From assembly GCA_003427395.1 (NCBI GenBank), contig BFEA01000416.1, positions 454,477-487,493 on the forward strand: DNA of 33,017 nt, given 5' to 3'. The notes beneath the pieces are model-generated. The model was not told the origin of the DNA. It did not search any database and saw only the letters and a program-made list of their open reading frames with translations. The translations under genes and the position numbers were made by a program. Below are positions 30,011 through 33,017 of the stretch, in pieces (position 1 is the first letter of the stretch; the number at the start of each line of letters is the position of its first letter). The stretch is from Chara braunii (taxonomy: Eukaryota; Streptophyta; Charophyceae; Charales; Characeae).

Positions 30011-30601
30011 CTATGTTGTGGTCCTGAATGTTGACGGCCTCAGGATAGGCCCGTATAACCGCCAAGAGGAGGCGTTTATATTCGTCCGGAACACGGGCTG
30101 GTAACTGAACTTCTACGGTTCCCCCAGGAAAGGAGACTGTCGTCGTAACCGTGGGGATCGCCGCGTTGGCATCGGGCGAGGCCCCGAACAAAGAGTTGTC
30201 GGTTTTCACCGAAAGGACCGTCGCAATAATTTGGCTGTCCGCGACTCATCGGCTCGCTTTCCATGTCACTGTCACTGTCCAGTTCGGGTTCGGCCGAGGG
30301 TTCGACCGAAAAGGCCTGCGCCAGTTCCCTCGGTCCCCACCGATACTCCCTCGTTCGGGGTTGAAACGACACCCCCTCTTTCAGGAGTATCGCGGTTTTT
30401 CATTCGTGAGTAGGGGCCGTGGAGGTTGAAAAGATAAATCGCACAGCCCCATCAGCTTGGTAAATCTTTCAGGTAGGGGGTCCGTCCGAAGATACAAGGA
30501 CGCAGGGGGTTCCGAAAGGTCAGCTATTCGGGACACCCTCAGCAGGGGTTTCCCCTGCACCACGGAGGAGAACGCGTGCGACCAATTGGACTCGCTCCGA
30601 A
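30011..30601 (-). pseudogene. Protease-RT linker of pol, frame-broken
   Basis: Pieces in two frames connect protease to RT: an acidic stretch ELDSDSDMESEP, a PDEYKRLLLAVIRAYPEAVN segment typical of the region before RT, and a Pro-rich piece at 30381-30563. No catalytic role is known for it. The frame changes show decay. Confidence 0.55.
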
Positions 30602-31162
30602 CTATTTCGAGTGGTTCTCGCCGCCAAGAATGGCGCCACCGATCCTGTATTCGGATCGGATATCGGTCGGGTGCATCAGTCTTGTCAGTTTCCGTCGAGG
30701 GTTCATTTTCGTCTGTGACAGGCGTCGGATCATGTTGATTTGATGGGCTTTAGTGGTGAGGCGAGGCGCCGGCTGGGTGCGCATGCGCACCGCCAGTCTC
30801 ATTGGTATCGTTTGGGGTTTGGGGTGGGCCGATGTGAGCACCACCTTACAACTGTCAAAGTGCATTCGCGCTCCGACCACCGCCTGCCACGGAATTCCTA
30901 GCAGAACATCATACGCCTGTACATCCAGCACGATCACGTCACACAAACAATGCACCCGCCCCACCCGTATGGGAACATTCGTTAGCCGCCCTTTACAATG
31001 AATACTATCTTCCGTAGCGGATATGAACAGTTCATCCGACCGGAGGGGATGAACCTGTCCTTCCATTCCCAACTGTTTCGTCAATCTCCAAGAAATGGCG
31101 ACCGCCGATGATCCCGAGTCTAGGATGGCGGCCGAGGGGTTTCCCCAGACCTCACAGTCACA
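30602..31162 (-). pseudogene. Retropepsin-type aspartic protease
   Basis: The active-site triad lies in ILDSGSSAVAIS (about 31110-31135), and the second conserved motif is YDVLLGIPW (about 30895-30920). It cuts the Gag-Pol precursor. The frame is the same as the upstream segment but separated from it by a TAG at 31163-31165, and there is no ATG before the DSG motif, so it would need readthrough or an intact parent copy. Confidence 0.8.
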
Positions 31163-31800
31163 CTATACGCTTTTCCAGGTTATAGGATAGGCCCGGAGGA
31201 ATACCTCAGGTTTTTCCGAGGCAGAATCTACGGTCTGTATCATCTCTATCCGGTTGGCTTCGTGCACCTCTGAGGTCGAGGGTTGTGACTCCTCGTTAGT
31301 GGGTGGGTCTCGTAGGACCGGCTGTTTGCCCTTTCGACTTCCCTCGAATCGGCGCCTGTTTTTGAGGCACCGTTCGATCAACTTTTCGTTAGCCGCTTCG
31401 GAAATGGTTAGCAGATATGGAATAGGGACGGAGATTCGAAGATCCAGAGCCTTCAAGGCATCCAATACGTCGATATGGCCATCCTTGTATTCAGGATCAG
31501 GTACCGCAAGATCCTCGAATCCTGATCGCCAAGGCCCGAGGTCGCTTTCCTCGGTAATCCGTTGGACGTGACGTATCACTCCGATGGTCCCGGGTTCGAA
31601 CATCGCTGCCGCCATATACTCATCGGGTCCTATCTCAGTGGCCGCCGGGGTCACCATCTCCGTCGTTCCTGGGTCCATTACCGTGGCTACCCTCCCCTGT
31701 CCTGCAGCGGTGGGAGCAGCCAGCGGGATTTGGGAAGGTCCGGTGGGCCCGCCCTGAGTTCGGGGTTTCGGACAATCTTTCGCAAGGTGGCCTGACTGAT
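31163..31800 (-). pseudogene. Gag C-terminal remainder and Gag-protease linker
   Basis: It begins out of frame with gag inside the zinc knuckle: the later half of a CCHC motif (G-H-x4-C) is readable at once after the gag stop. It stays open for about 210 codons to TAG at 31163, with DLRISVPIPYLLTISEAANE, a segment typical before the protease of such elements. The first ATG is at about 31678. A one-base loss in the knuckle explains the shift better than programmed slippage, since no slippery heptamer is present. Confidence 0.7.
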
Positions 31801-32566
31801 TCAGTTATAACAGCGTAGGGGTGGGACAGCCCTGGCCACGACCGGTCTTATCATAGGGGCTCCGGCAGCCATAGCCGCGTGTTGTCGTTGTGCGGCGGCT
31901 ATGCGTTGCTGTTGCAGACCTTGAACAAACTCCGTCAACGGGGCTACTATCGTAACTAGTTGAAACGCGACTTCTTTCATGGATGCTTCTTTCTCGCCCC
32001 GGCTTCCTTGCGTTTGACTAAAGCGACGGGAGGCCGAAGCAGAGGAAGAAGCTTTCCGATCCAAGCCTTTTTTTGCCCGTCCCAACGTGAAGCGATCTTC
32101 GAACATTCGTGCCGTAGCGGAGTAGCTATTGCGTCGAACACCCGAAGGGTCGTCTTCGTCGGATTCTGAGTCCAGGCCCACATCGTAATTTTCTTTCCCG
32201 TACTTAATTGCGTACGGAATCAGCTCCGTCAGGGTATGTTCTATAGGGTTGCATTTCTTGTGGATCTTTCTTCGCAGACGAGAGTCTGACAGTCCTCTGA
32301 CGAAATCAGTCCGTACCATTTTCTCATCCACCTTGGAGCGTTCGGCTAGGTACATAAAACGTTCAGCATATCTAGCCAAGGTCTCCCGAGGCTGCTGTGT
32401 GTATTCCTTTATTAAACGGAGGCATTGAAATCTATCGAGAAATTTCCTCTGGAAGGCTGCCCAATTAGTGAAGGGGTTTTGTCCGTACCACTCAAAAGCG
32501 GTTCCGGCTAACCTTTCGGGAATTCGTTCTCGGAGGAACTGGTCCGACCAGCCCTGGGCTTTCAAG
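31801..32566 (-). pseudogene. Gag (capsid), 5'-truncated, frameshifted at the zinc knuckle
   Basis: This is the retrotransposon Gag that packages element RNA. Family features are AFEWYGQN, WAAFQRKFLDRFQ, QQPRETLARYAERFMYLAER and DFVRGLSDSRLRRKI. The C-terminus reaches the first Cys of a CCHC knuckle (LRCYN), then stops at 31801. The N-terminus starts at the very edge of the 158-bp direct repeat, with no ATG, no 5' UTR and no primer-binding site, so its beginning is lost. The frame stays open into the repeat, but I see no reason to call that coding. Confidence 0.8.
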
Positions 32567-32724
32567 GCAGCATTGCAGCCGAGATCAAAGAGAGGGAGAG
32601 GAGAGGGTTGCGCAAATTTATAGCGCAGGAGGCGGTAGGTTAACAGCGCGAGGTGTAGATGAGCAGGACAGGAGAGAGGGGTGGGGAGTTAGAGGGTTCG
32701 ATCCGCGGGATTGCATGGCTACGT
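32567..32724 (-). repeat. 158-bp direct repeat, upstream copy next to gag
   Basis: Same length as 23934-24091. In element orientation its end (GCTGCAATGCTGC) directly touches gag coding sequence. On the plus strand it also shows words fitting pol III A and B boxes (TAGCGCAGGAG near 32624 and GGTTCGATCC near 32694), so a SINE-like origin cannot be ruled out. Confidence 0.7.
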
Positions 32725-32880
32725 TGTCAGGCGGCCACAAGCAGTGCGCCGCCTGAAATCTACGGTTTAGGGACTTAGGCTCAAAGACAAGTCCGTGCAA
32801 TGACGGTACTCTGGTTTGACCATGCAGCAAAAATTAGGGGCATCCCGAGTACCCCTAAGATTAGATATGACGGAAGCTCC

Positions 32881-33017
32881 ACTCGCTCTGCACAGTGCAT
32901 CCAGCCAAGTTCTAACGGAAGGTTCATCCTCATTCTGTGAAATCGCTGTGCACGGAGCACCTGGCCAAGTTCTAGCGGAAAGCTCACTCTCATTTGTTCA
33001 CTCGCTGTGCACAGTGC
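32881..33017. repeat. 60-bp tandem repeat at window end
   Basis: CCAAGTTCTA recurs at 32905 and 32965. Units include GCACAGTGCA-like and TCACTCTCATT-like parts. The array runs off the window. A related single unit is at about 19592-19640. Confidence 0.8.

Larger units (their letters stand above)
23934..32724 (-). mobile_element. Degenerate Ty3/gypsy-type LTR element with extra 3' ORFs
   Basis: The order on the minus strand is gag, protease, RT, RNase H, integrase, then ORFs 3-6, bounded by 158-bp direct repeats. Domain order with integrase after RNase H is that of Ty3/gypsy. It has one frameshift in gag, a TAG before protease, four stops in RT-RNase H and frame changes near the linker. Exact LTR borders and a target-site duplication were not found, so the outer ends are provisional. 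Confidence 0.75.

Noticed and set aside
32624-32704. tRNA-like A and B boxes on the plus strand of the 158-bp repeat
   Set aside because: The words fit, but no tRNA cloverleaf could be drawn and the other copy has weaker matches; kept only as an alternative origin.
1-33017. CRISPR array or bacterial operon features
   Set aside because: Repeats are microsatellites, minisatellites or transposons; no regular spacer array, and gene content is eukaryotic.

Overview
The window looks like nuclear DNA of a green-lineage eukaryote. The signs are a plant-type U2 snRNA relic, plant-type L1-like LINE remnants, a Ty3/gypsy-type LTR element, very long microsatellites, and one huge, low-complexity host gene interrupted by an assembly gap. 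A large, repeat-rich streptophyte alga such as Chara is my best guess, but it is inferred from overall character and not from a diagnostic marker.

Layout. 1-5012 is repeat country. A decayed LINE (287-2577) is followed by two copies of a TA-flanked MITE-like element (2828-3566 and 4245-5012). Between them lies a cluster of short repeats that end in (AT)n, one of which carries what reads as a type III hammerhead ribozyme (3904-3961, + strand). 5013-7325 is AT-rich and holds a 3'-truncated U2 snRNA pseudogene with an A-rich tail (6406-6558) and the probable 3' UTR of the host gene. 7326-17293 (minus strand) is that host gene: a Sel1-repeat protein of more than 3,200 residues with Glu-, His-, Ser-, Pro- and Gly-rich inserts, broken only by a 125-N gap inside a tandem coding repeat. 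17300-20200 is microsatellites, minisatellites and short tandem repeats with no convincing gene. 20265-21702 is a second LINE 3' part.

23934-32724 holds a degraded Ty3/gypsy-type element on the minus strand: gag, protease, RT, RNase H, integrase, then four extra unknown ORFs. A 158-bp direct repeat lies at each side. It has a frameshift and several nonsense codons, but most catalytic motifs are still readable. Two points stand out: a PHD-like zinc finger at the start of the integrase ORF, and 3' accessory ORFs that include a basic nuclear-localisation-like stretch and a SUMO-interaction-like motif.

A window-wide pattern is that at least five, perhaps six, oligo(A) or oligo(T) tracts are flanked by direct repeats of 8-17 bp. 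They look like target-site duplications around retroposon tails with no body. The clearest splits LINE 2 at 21048-21099. Together with the U2 relic and the two LINEs, this suggests LINE-type machinery has been very active here.
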